DNA of 33,641 nucleotides from an uncultured Lachnospiraceae bacterium. GTDB lineage: Bacteria; Bacillota; Clostridia; Lachnospirales; Lachnospiraceae. The position numbers and the translations under genes were made by a program. Under the pieces are notes generated by a model that was given only the letters and a program-made list of their open reading frames with translations, had not been told where the DNA came from and did no database searches. How positions within the stretch are numbered: position 1 is the stretch's first letter; every line of letters begins with the position of its first letter. Shown in pieces: positions 18,242 through 24,714 of the stretch. The stretch spans positions 1-33,641 of the forward strand of contig CAOKPU010000034.1 in assembly GCA_948470755.1 (NCBI GenBank). The letters run 5' to 3'.

Positions 18242-18329
18242 AAAACCTTATGGATCCCATACCGCCTGACAGATCGTTTAAATGAATTTGGCGCGATCTG
18301 TCAGGCGGTATGGGATCCATAAGGTTTTT
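18242..18329 (+). repeat. Very long perfect inverted repeat IR1 (35-bp arms)
   Basis: Arms 18242-18276 and 18294-18328 are exact reverse complements over 35 bases (left arm begins AAAACCTTATGGATCCCAT), with a 17-base loop. The right arm ends in TTTTT, so the + strand transcript could terminate here after the ferritin-like gene, but the stem is far longer than an ordinary terminator. Confidence 0.9.
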
Positions 18330-18422
18330 CTATCATGGGATCCGGGCGCCAAAAGGCCCATCTATCTGCCGGGCGGGGCCGCTGGATGGGCCTTTTGCCA
18401 CTCGGATCCCATGATAGAAAAA
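18325..18422 (+). repeat. Very long inverted repeat IR2 (38-bp arms, 35 matched)
   Basis: Arms 18325-18362 and 18385-18422 pair at 35 of 38 positions (left arm begins TTTTTCTATCATGGGATCC, right arm ends GGATCCCATGATAGAAAAA), with a 22-base GC-rich loop. The three mismatches cluster near the middle. It shares its first five T residues with the end of IR1, so the two hairpins stand back to back. Both contain ATGGGATCC. Confidence 0.9.
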
Positions 18423-18485
18423 AACTCCGGGAGGAGGGATGGCAGGCTTAGAAAATGGATTTCCACTGAAAAATATGAAAAGAAA

Positions 18486-18514
18486 TTGATAAACTATGTC
18501 AGTTGCGTTATAAT
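18486..18514 (+). promoter_or_regulatory. Promoter of the GGDEF gene
   Basis: TTGATA at 18486-18491 and a perfect TATAAT at 18509-18514 are 17 bases apart, some 50 bases before the ribosome site GGAGGA of the diguanylate cyclase gene. It lies just after IR2, so the hairpins insulate this gene from upstream transcription. Confidence 0.8.
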
Positions 18515-18566
18515 ATCCATGTATGTAAACATGACAGCAGGAAATATAGCTCTTGGAGGATGGGAA

Positions 18567-19652
18567 ATGATTCAAAAATTCATAAAAATAGTATTTAAGG
18601 ATGTGGAGAATGAAAATGAGACGAAAAAAGTCTCAGTCATATTACGGCTTAATGCTATTATTATGTTTGTTTATTTTTGCTGCATTTTAGGATTATTTTT
18701 TTTAACCGGCGAAAGGGCTTCCATAGTTCTTTTGCTGCCATGCCTGTGCGCCTACGCAGTGGCCTTCTATACAACATATCTGAATCAGACAAAATTTGCC
18801 GCTTTTTTTTCCGTATTCATAACAGTGGACTGGATTTACATTTTTATCAGAAGATTTGGATGGGACTGCGGCATACAACATTTTATTTTTGTCCTGCTTG
18901 TATTGGGTTTTACAATCAGTTACCGAAAATTGCCCTGGAAGATCACGATGAGCGCTTTGGCATGTATTTTCCGTCTGTTGTTGTATGCTTATACAAACAT
19001 TTACGAACCGAATTATGTATTGGAACATAAAACGAGCGTTATATACCAGATCATCAATACTATATTTGTGTTCGCCGGCATTACGGGGATTTTGTCCGTA
19101 TTTACCAAGGATTCCATGGAAATGGAACAAAAGTTGGTCCAATACAATGAAAAACTGCATAAACTGGCTTCCTTAGACCCATTGACGGGGCTTTTGAATA
19201 GAAGGAGCATGAGGGAATATCTGGAAAAGAGAATAAAGGCTTATAAGGATGGGCATGTGGAGAATATGGCGTTGGCGATAGGGGATATCGATTTTTTTAA
19301 AAAGATAAACGATACATATGGGCATGAGTGCGGGGATCTGGTTTTGAAAAATCTGTCGGCCTTATTTACGGAATGTATGACGGGAAAGGGATGCATCAGC
19401 CGCTGGGGCGGGGAAGAATTTCTTTTTGTTTTCCGCAATATGAATGGGGATGAAGCGCTGCTTATATTGAATGGATTGAACAGGGAATTGAAAAAGCTGG
19501 AGATTCCATATAAAGGAAAGGCCGTTAAGGTGACGATGACTTTTGGCTTAAGTGAGTTTGACTTTGACCAGGGAATTGATTATGCGGTAAACGATGTGGA
19601 TAAGAAATTGTACAGGGGAAAAGAGGCCGGAAGGGATCGGACAATATATTAG
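18567..19652 (+). CDS. Membrane-bound GGDEF-domain protein, probable diguanylate cyclase
   Basis: 361 residues. About five to six hydrophobic helices occupy residues 25-190 (for example AIIMFVYFCCILGLFFL and HFIFVLLVLGFTISY), followed by a short coiled linker and a GGDEF domain starting DPLTGLLNRR at 204. The active-site loop reads RWGGEEF at 279-285, an accepted catalytic variant, so c-di-GMP synthesis is likely. I see no RxxD inhibitory site before it. The start is ATG 18567 with TTGGAGGA upstream and a good promoter; the frame is open back to 18282, but that stretch crosses the inverted repeats. The stop codon TAG is the beginning of a repeat unit. Confidence 0.9.
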   Translation: MIQKFIKIVFKDVENENETKKVSVILRLNAIIMFVYFCCILGLFFLTGERASIVLLLPCLCAYAVAFYTTYLNQTKFAAFFSVFITVDWIYIFIRRFGWDCGIQHFIFVLLVLGFTISYRKLPWKITMSALACIFRLLLYAYTNIYEPNYVLEHKTSVIYQIINTIFVFAGITGILSVFTKDSMEMEQKLVQYNEKLHKLASLDPLTGLLNRRSMREYLEKRIKAYKDGHVENMALAIGDIDFFKKINDTYGHECGDLVLKNLSALFTECMTGKGCISRWGGEEFLFVFRNMNGDEALLILNGLNRELKKLEIPYKGKAVKVTMTFGLSEFDFDQGIDYAVNDVDKKLYRGKEAGRDRTIY

Positions 19653-19775
19653 CGTGAAGAGAAGTTCCAAAGTTCAACGGCATAGGCTGTTTCGTCAGGG
19701 ACTTCAACTTTACGCCAGACAAGCAAAGCTGTTTGGAGATTTAGGGGTAACGTGTGGCCATGAGGGAAGGAGAAG
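19650..19775 (+). repeat. Modular hairpin repeat, degenerate unit U4
   Basis: Begins TTAGCGTGAAGAGAAGTTC like the other units; TAG is the stop codon of the GGDEF gene. H1 is kept with CGTGAAG (19653-19659) against CTTTACG (19708-19714) and GAAGTTC against GGACTTC. A second hairpin CAGACAAGC/GCTGTTTG (19716-19735) matches one found in U1. The H2 and H3 stems of the other units are missing, and the right-hand direct repeat is not recognisable. Confidence 0.6.
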
Positions 19776-19784
19776 GTGGGGGAT

Positions 19785-20768
19785 ATGTTGTTCCGATGTA
19801 AGAACTGCGGAGGAAATGTGGTGTACAGCCCGGATAAGGGAAAGATGCACTGTCCGCATTGTGATGGGATCGACAGTGAAGAAATAGATACAACAGGGGC
19901 TAAGACAGAATGCGTCAATTGCGGCGCCCCTTTGGAAATAAAAGAATATAATTCCACATGTAAATGTGAATATTGCGGAAGTTATTTGATATTGGATGAA
20001 AGAGTAGGCGGGGGATACCGCCCTCATTTGGTGCTGCCTTTTAAAATCGGGATGAGACAGGCGGTGAGCCTGCTGGAAAATGAGTTTAAAAGCCGTATCT
20101 TTACGCCGGGCACTTTTCTGGAAGAGTCAACTTTGGAAGAATTCAAAGGAATGTATGTCCCGTTTTGGATGTATGATTATGGAACGAGGGTTGATTATAC
20201 GGGAAAGGGTACAAAGGTCAGGGTATGGGTAGGAGGGGATACGGAGTATACGGAGACTTCCTATTACCGGGTAGAACGAAAGATGGGGATTGACTTTCAA
20301 AAGGTGCCTGTAGACGCTTCCAGGGAGATGCCGGATGATGTGATGGATTTGATGGAGCCTTTTGATTATGCAGCCCTGGAAGAGTTTCAGGAAAAATATA
20401 TGTCCGGATTTTATGGGGAGATTTATAATGAAGGGGCTGATGAATTAGAGGAAAGGGCATACCGGAAAGCGGAGGAGGATGCGGATAGCCTGTTGAGGGA
20501 AACGATTAATGGATATACAACTATTGTTCCTGAACGCAAAGACGTCCATATGGAAAGAAAGGCTGTCCATTATACGCTTCTGCCGGTCTGGCGTTATATT
20601 TACCGGTATCAGGGGAAAGAGTACCCTTTTTATATGAACGGTCAGACCGGTAAGATTACCGGTACGACTCCGGTGTCAAAAAAGAAAGTAATAGCTTACG
20701 GAGGCACTGTATTTGTAACGGTATGGATGGCATTGTCTTTTTTGGCCGGGATTATGGGGTTAGTGTGA
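19785..20768 (+). CDS. Double zinc-ribbon protein with C-terminal membrane helix
   Basis: About 327 residues. The N-terminus holds a zinc ribbon (Cys5, 8, 23, 26) and a second one (CVNC and CEYC pairs) within the first 70 residues. A large soluble region (about 80-295) with repeated aromatic strands follows (VPFWMYDYGTRVDYTG, YTLLPVWRYIYRYQGKEYPFYMNG), then one transmembrane helix. I recall similar clostridial proteins described loosely as TFIIB-type zinc-ribbon or helicase-like, but no helicase motif is present. The start is ATG 19785 (MLFRCKNCGG) after GGTGGGGG; GTG 19776 is possible. The last codons and stop (GTG TGA) lie inside the next repeat unit. Function unknown; next to a TPM-domain protein. 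Confidence 0.75.
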   Translation: MLFRCKNCGGNVVYSPDKGKMHCPHCDGIDSEEIDTTGAKTECVNCGAPLEIKEYNSTCKCEYCGSYLILDERVGGGYRPHLVLPFKIGMRQAVSLLENEFKSRIFTPGTFLEESTLEEFKGMYVPFWMYDYGTRVDYTGKGTKVRVWVGGDTEYTETSYYRVERKMGIDFQKVPVDASREMPDDVMDLMEPFDYAALEEFQEKYMSGFYGEIYNEGADELEERAYRKAEEDADSLLRETINGYTTIVPERKDVHMERKAVHYTLLPVWRYIYRYQGKEYPFYMNGQTGKITGTTPVSKKKVIAYGGTVFVTVWMALSFLAGIMGLV

Positions 20769-20899
20769 GAAGTGCTTCTAACCACTCGCAGCAGAGGCTG
20801 CTTCGTGGAGAAGCACTAAGTCTCACACGGGAGAATGCCTAAAATACGGCATTCTCCGCACAGATTTGAGATTCCGCGAAGCGGAATCATGGGGGCTAG
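20754..20899 (+). repeat. Modular hairpin repeat, unit U2 (first of a tandem pair)
   Basis: Bounded by ATGGGGTTAG (20754-20763) and ATGGGGGCTAG (20889-20899). H1 has TGTGAGA/TCTCACA and AGTGCTTCT/AGAAGCACT arms around GCAGC/GCTGC; H2 is GGAGAATGCC/GGCATTCTCC (20830-20857) and H3 GATTCCGC/GCGGAATC, both the same as in U1. Relative to U1 the second H1 arm pair carries two paired substitutions that keep the stem. It contains the stop codon of the zinc-ribbon gene. Confidence 0.88.
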
Positions 20900-21054
20900 T
20901 GTGAAGAGAAGTTCTAAAGCTCAACAGCAGGAGCTGTTTCGCTAAGAACTTCTAGGGTTCGCGCAGCGAACCGCCCTTCACACCGAAGAATGCCTGAAAC
21001 GCGGCATTCTTCATCAGGATTTGCGCTGCTACGAAGCAGCGGCATGGGGGTTAG
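20889..21054 (+). repeat. Modular hairpin repeat, unit U3 (second of a tandem pair)
   Basis: Bounded by ATGGGGGCTAG (20889-20899) and ATGGGGGTTAG (21044-21054). H1 has GTGAAG/CTTCAC and AGAAGTTCT/AGAACTTCT arms around ACAGC/GCTGT; an extra hairpin is GGTTCGC/GCGAACC; H2 is GAAGAATGCC/GGCATTCTTC, with a paired change relative to U1 and U2; H3 is CGCTGCT/AGCAGCG, different in sequence but still paired. The last direct repeat is the ribosome site of the TPM gene at 21056. Confidence 0.88.
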
Positions 21055-21055
21055 T

Positions 21056-21916
21056 ATGAAGCAGTATTTTCGTTATTTTCGGTGGCTGTTTGCATTCACC
21101 GTTGTTATGGCGCTTTGTTACGGAGGGATTTGTCTGCTGCATAGTATGCAGACAAAACCGGAGCGGACCAATCAGGAAAGTTTGACCAGTCAAAGGGTCT
21201 TTGATTATGGCGATGTGCTTTCAGATGAGGAAGAAGAGAAATTAAGCCGTCTGATCGCTAAGAGGGAAAAGCAGACGGGCTGTGATATTGTACTTGTCAC
21301 TCTGAACGAGTCTTTGAAAGAGTATGCCAGGGAAAAGGAAGCGCATGTACCTTATCATGAATTTGTCCGTGTATATGCGGAAGAATTTTATGATTATCAT
21401 GCATTTGGATATGATAAACCGATTGGAGACGGCGTCCTTCTGGTGGATAATTGGTTCAGGGAAGATGACGGAAGGATTTATACATGGCTTACTACTGTCG
21501 GCAAAGCAAAAGATAAATATACCAGTGCGCGTACCGACCATCTGTTGGACGAGGTCTACCGTTATATAGAAAAAGATCCCTACTTAGCATATCAGGCATA
21601 TATTAATGGTTTTTACCATGATATGGCGGGAAGCGGGTTTTTTACGTTTTCTTTGCCTTATTGGCTTCCGGCGGCGGCCGCGTTGCTTTCCATGATAGGT
21701 TTTGTTGCCCTTCACTGGAGCGGTAAAAAGGGGGAAAAAACAGTTGTTCCTTCTACCTATGTAAACGGAAGCCCGCAAATTTATAAAAGAGAAGATGTTT
21801 TTATAAATAAAATTGTGACGAGGAGACATATCCAGAGGAGCAATGGTGGCAGTGGAGGCAGCAGCGCCGGCAGAAGCCATGGAGGGCATCATGGGGGCGG
21901 CGGGCATAGCAGATAG
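21056..21916 (+). CDS. TPM-domain membrane protein (YgcG/Psb32-like)
   Basis: 286 residues. An N-terminal transmembrane helix (WLFAFTVVMALCYGGICLL) is followed by a TPM domain at about 45-190 (VFDYGDVLSDEEEEKLSRLI at its start and a GDGVLLVDNWF core), a second transmembrane helix (YWLPAAAALLSMIGFVAL) and a Gly/Ser/His-rich C-terminal tail. TPM domains are often extracytoplasmic and tied to membrane-protein turnover or quality control; the exact role is unknown. The start is ATG 21056 with GGGGGTTAG before it, part of repeat unit U3. The frame is open to 20990 but only through repeat sequence. A terminator follows. Confidence 0.85.
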   Translation: MKQYFRYFRWLFAFTVVMALCYGGICLLHSMQTKPERTNQESLTSQRVFDYGDVLSDEEEEKLSRLIAKREKQTGCDIVLVTLNESLKEYAREKEAHVPYHEFVRVYAEEFYDYHAFGYDKPIGDGVLLVDNWFREDDGRIYTWLTTVGKAKDKYTSARTDHLLDEVYRYIEKDPYLAYQAYINGFYHDMAGSGFFTFSLPYWLPAAAALLSMIGFVALHWSGKKGEKTVVPSTYVNGSPQIYKREDVFINKIVTRRHIQRSNGGSGGSSAGRSHGGHHGGGGHSR

Positions 21917-21954
21917 GTCGCGGAGAGCAAAACGCAGATTCTTCGGATATTAAT

Positions 21955-21988
21955 AGCGGAAACAACAATCCAAGTTGTTTCCGCTTTA
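21955..21988 (+). terminator. Terminator between convergent TPM and lipoprotein genes
   Basis: AGCGGAAACAAC (21955-21966) pairs with GTTGTTTCCGCT (21974-21985), 12 perfect pairs and a seven-base loop, followed by TTTATT. On the opposite strand the stem ends near AT-rich sequence, so it may serve both convergent genes. Confidence 0.8.
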
Positions 21989-22026
21989 TTGTGGAATTAA
22001 AAACTTCATCCAAATCCTGTATGTTC

Positions 22027-23088
22027 CTATTCGACAAAAACAGTATTATATCTGTCAATACATTTCCCCAGGGTTTCAGAAAAGTGGCCGATGGAGCCAA
22101 GCGGCGCGCCGGAACCGCTCAAATCGAGGGGCTGTCCGCTTTCGACCTGTTTGATCATCCATTCAAGGGCTTGAATCAGGGAATTGAAAAGGCCGTCAAA
22201 AGGGCGTGAGTTGCTTAAGGATTCTTTGATTAGTTGGTTATTGTCCGCAGCAGCGGCGTCAAAATCGCTGACCACGGTTATAAGCTCATCATATAAAGTG
22301 CGGATTTCCGTAAGATCAAGGTCGGTAATCGTCTCATCGGTAATCCCCTGTTCATAAATGACGTCCAATACCTGTTTTCCGATAGAGATGCTTCGGCTGG
22401 CATTATATGCGATCAGCAGTCCGTCTTCTTTCATTTGCGCTTCTTCTTTTGCAGTCCTTTCATCCCCCATTTCAGAAACGGCATCGATGTATTCGTAGCC
22501 AAGGGGGGCGAATGCGTCGGCGGCCGCGTAGATGGCCGCGTGGAAGTCTTTTGCTTTCTGGTATTGATTGTCGGCATAATCATTACAACTGCTGATTTCT
22601 GAAAAAGTATCCATTAGGCTGCGCAGAGGGTCTGCCATTTCTTTTACTAAATCATCCAATTCCCCGTAATCCGGTTCCATATCGGCAAGGAGAAGGCAGT
22701 CGTCAATAATATCACTGTTTTTTCCATAGACCCGGAATCCATAGGTAAGGCCGGTGTCCGGCAGTAAAGAAAATTCTTCCGTATAATCGACAACTGTATA
22801 ATAATAATCGATGGAATCGAGGATATCGACAATATCATTGTTTAAGTCCACATAATAGTTGAATTTGATCAAATCCATTTGTTCCGGGGAAAGTCCGGGG
22901 CCTTCCTCCTCTTCCAAGCCGCCTGTTTCGCCGGAGGGTTCTTCTTCCGTTTCTTCATCAGGGGCTTTTGCGCTTTCCCTTACGGGTTTCTCGAATGGAA
23001 GGCCGTCTGTATCCTTTGTCCCGCAGCCGGCCAACATGAGTGCGGAAAGCAGGATGGCTGCAGTGGTTCTCCATTTGTAATTTATCAT
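22027..23088 (-). CDS. Lipoprotein of unknown function
   Basis: 353 residues. The signal peptide ends in a clear lipobox (LMLAGC, lipidated Cys22), so the protein is anchored to the outer face of the membrane after processing by Lgt and LspA. An acidic low-complexity linker (about 35-70, many Glu) precedes a helical domain rich in Asp, Glu and Tyr (for example IVDILDSIDYYYTVVDYTEEF). I recognise no domain; the sequence looks like coiled helices rather than an enzyme. It uses the ribosome site GAGG at the end of a dispersed repeat shared with purM. It converges with the TPM gene. Confidence 0.75.
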   Translation of the reverse strand: MINYKWRTTAAILLSALMLAGCGTKDTDGLPFEKPVRESAKAPDEETEEEPSGETGGLEEEEGPGLSPEQMDLIKFNYYVDLNNDIVDILDSIDYYYTVVDYTEEFSLLPDTGLTYGFRVYGKNSDIIDDCLLLADMEPDYGELDDLVKEMADPLRSLMDTFSEISSCNDYADNQYQKAKDFHAAIYAAADAFAPLGYEYIDAVSEMGDERTAKEEAQMKEDGLLIAYNASRSISIGKQVLDVIYEQGITDETITDLDLTEIRTLYDELITVVSDFDAAAADNNQLIKESLSNSRPFDGLFNSLIQALEWMIKQVESGQPLDLSGSGAPLGSIGHFSETLGKCIDRYNTVFVE

Positions 23089-23094
23089 AGTCTG

Positions 23095-23163
23095 CCTCGT
23101 TTCTGCGCGGTTTGTTGGATATAGCAGATTCGCGGACGCCGCGCAGACGCAAACCTGCAGATT
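23095..23163 (-). repeat. Dispersed GC-rich element, copy B, directly upstream of the lipoprotein gene
   Basis: Minus-strand copy of the element at 1641-1708, beginning AATCTGCAGGTTTGCG and ending CCGCGCAGAAACGAGG. The final GAGG lies six bases before the lipoprotein start. A perfect nine-pair stem TCTGCGCGG/CCGCGCAGA can form, with the 3' arm just before the ribosome site. Confidence 0.7.
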
Positions 23164-23165
23164 AA

Positions 23166-23182
23166 AAAAGATTTAATCTTTT
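23166..23182. promoter_or_regulatory. Palindrome AAAAGATT-T-AATCTTTT
   Basis: A perfect inverted repeat with eight-base arms and a one-base centre, three bases beyond repeat copy B, upstream of the lipoprotein gene. It could be an operator; no regulator can be assigned. Confidence 0.35.
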
Positions 23183-23234
23183 CTTCAATTGATGTTTTTC
23201 CCCAAACGGTTTTGATGTATGTAATCCGGGGAAA

Positions 23235-23265
23235 GAAAAAGCCCCCATAGCAGTATGGAGGGCCC
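23235..23265 (-). terminator. Terminator of rpsT
   Basis: On the minus strand GCCCTCCATA and TATGGGGGC form a stem with one bulge and a CTGC loop, followed by TTTTTC. It lies 28 bases after the expected rpsT stop codon. Confidence 0.8.
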
Positions 23266-23292
23266 TTGCAGTTTAAGCTCTATATTGTGTAT

Positions 23293-23555
23293 TTAAGCCA
23301 TCTTATTTACAGCTTGAGCAAGACGGGAAACTTTCCTAGAAGCAGTATTCCTATGATATACGCCTTTTTTTCTGCTTTGTCGATAACAGAAGTAGCTGCT
23401 ATCAAGGCAGCGCTTGCTGCAGATTTGTCGTTCGCTTCAATGGCAGCCCTTACTTTTTTTACCGCCGTCTTTACACTCGATCTGATTGCTTTGTTTCTTT
23501 CTGCTTTGGTCCTATTTACCAAAATTCTTTTTTTTGCAGATTTGATGTTAGCCAA
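23293..23555 (-). CDS. rpsT: Ribosomal protein S20, with a -1 frame break at an A7 run
   Basis: The frame starts at TTG (MANIKSAKKRILVNRTKAER) eight bases after AGGAGG and reads as S20 to residue 64 or so (DKAEKK), then continues as unrelated residues to a stop at 23307. In the -1 frame the expected S20 end follows at once (GVYHRNTASRKVSRLAQ, then AVNKMA) to a stop at 23293-23295, for a total near 87 residues, the normal length. The break is at seven A residues (23362-23368 on the plus strand), in the heptamer A AAA AAG read in frame. This is a missing A in the assembly, a real mutation, or programmed slippage. The neighbour is divergent gpr, as in Bacillus. Confidence 0.9.
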
Positions 23556-23648
23556 GACCCATACCTCCTATTGTGATTAATCCTTCTTTTTTCAGGAATG
23601 TTTCATTAAATGCGGACACGGACGTTTTAATGTAAACATACGCATATT

Positions 23649-23677
23649 ATTGTAGAGTAAGACTTTCCTTATGTCAA
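23649..23677 (-). promoter_or_regulatory. Promoter of rpsT
   Basis: On the minus strand a perfect TTGACA (23672-23677) and TACAAT (23649-23654) are 17 bases apart, about 95 bases before the rpsT start. Near-consensus, as expected for a ribosomal protein gene. Confidence 0.85.
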
Positions 23678-23785
23678 TACATATTTTGTTTATTTTTGCG
23701 GAAAATATGGCTTATGAAAGTTTTTTGGGGCAATCATTTTTTTGCCTGCATAGATTAAACAAAGAAAAGGTTTGGGAGCGGACAG

Positions 23786-24652
23786 ATGAGTTGTTTTCAG
23801 GTAAGGACAGATTTAGCCTTAGAGGCAAGAGAAAGCATCAAAGAATCGGAAGACGGCATCCGGGGGGTCAGGGTAGAAGAAACATATGATGAAAAGAATG
23901 AAATCAGGGTGACAAAAGTAATTATAGAGACGAAAAACGGTGCAAAGGCGATGGGGAAGCCTATGGGGAAATATGTGACGCTGGAAGCTCCGGGCATGGT
24001 GGAGCAGGAGGAGGACTATCATCAGGAAATTTCTTCCGAATTGGCAAGGCAGTTAAAAGATATCATACCGGACATACAAAAAGAGCAGTCGATACTGATT
24101 GTCGGGCTGGGGAACCGCGATGTGACGGCGGATGCGCTGGGCCCTAATGTGGCGGATAATTTATTCATCACACGGCATGTGGTAAAAGAATATGGAAAAG
24201 CGGCATATAATAAATCGCAGATGCATATGGTGAGCAGCATTGTTCCCGGGGTGATGGCCAAGACGGGCATGGAGAGCGCGGAAATCATAAAGGGCGTAGT
24301 GGAGCAGACAAAACCGGATGTGGTCATTGTGATAGATGCATTGGCGGCCCGTTCTACAAAGCGCCTGAATCGGACGGTGCAGATTACAAATACGGGGATC
24401 CATCCCGGATCGGGAGTGGGAAACCACAGGGATGCTTTGACGAAAGAGAGCCTGAAAGTGCCGGTGATCGCCATTGGGGTGCCTACGGTAGTGGATGCAG
24501 CCACTATTGTGAATGATGCGTTGGCCGATAAAGCGCCTGCCAATCTGACAGAATTGAACAATATGTATGTAACGAGCAAAGATGTCGATTATCAGGTAAA
24601 ACAGATTAGCCATATTATATGCGACGCCATTAATGAAGCGTTGGAATTATAA
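23786..24652 (+). CDS. gpr: GPR, germination protease that degrades small acid-soluble spore proteins
   Basis: 288 residues. GPR is made as a zymogen in the forespore, self-cleaves its N-terminal propeptide, and digests SASPs when the spore germinates. The propeptide boundary is recognisable in FQVRTDLALEARE, and the catalytic aspartate regions GLGNRDVTADALGP and VVIVIDALAARS are intact, as is NTGIHPGSGVGNHR. It is somewhat shorter than the Bacillus enzyme, which runs to about 370 residues. It is divergent from rpsT and followed by spoIIP, the usual Firmicute order. The start is ATG 23786; the upstream ribosome site (GGGAGCGG) is modest. Confidence 0.95.
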   Translation: MSCFQVRTDLALEARESIKESEDGIRGVRVEETYDEKNEIRVTKVIIETKNGAKAMGKPMGKYVTLEAPGMVEQEEDYHQEISSELARQLKDIIPDIQKEQSILIVGLGNRDVTADALGPNVADNLFITRHVVKEYGKAAYNKSQMHMVSSIVPGVMAKTGMESAEIIKGVVEQTKPDVVIVIDALAARSTKRLNRTVQITNTGIHPGSGVGNHRDALTKESLKVPVIAIGVPTVVDAATIVNDALADKAPANLTELNNMYVTSKDVDYQVKQISHIICDAINEALEL

Positions 24653-24672
24653 AATCTTTTCCGGCATATAAT
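24644..24672 (+). promoter_or_regulatory. Candidate mother-cell (sigma-E type) promoter of spoIIP
   Basis: GAATTAT at 24644-24650 and CATATAAT at 24665-24672 are 14 bases apart, close to the sigma-E pattern (KMATATT, 14-15, CATACANT) with one mismatch in the -10 box and two in the -35 box. Bacillus spoIIP is transcribed by sporulation sigma factors. It overlaps the end of gpr. Confidence 0.35.
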
Positions 24673-24714
24673 TGCCTAGTACGGTGTGTCTGTACAGGTA
24701 AAGAGGTGATGGGA

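Noticed and set aside
18282-18566. N-terminal extension of the GGDEF protein
   Set aside because: It begins in the loop of IR1 and reads through both inverted repeats and the promoter; the true start has GGAGGA at the right distance.
16606-21054. Integron attC sites or CRISPR for the repeat family
   Set aside because: The junction GTTAGTG does not fit the attC core GTTRRRY, no integrase is present, and spacing and unit structure do not match CRISPR repeats and spacers.
24022-24579. 185-codon open frame on the minus strand inside gpr
   Set aside because: It is the antisense shadow of gpr, with low-complexity Ser/Thr/Ile composition and no ribosome site.
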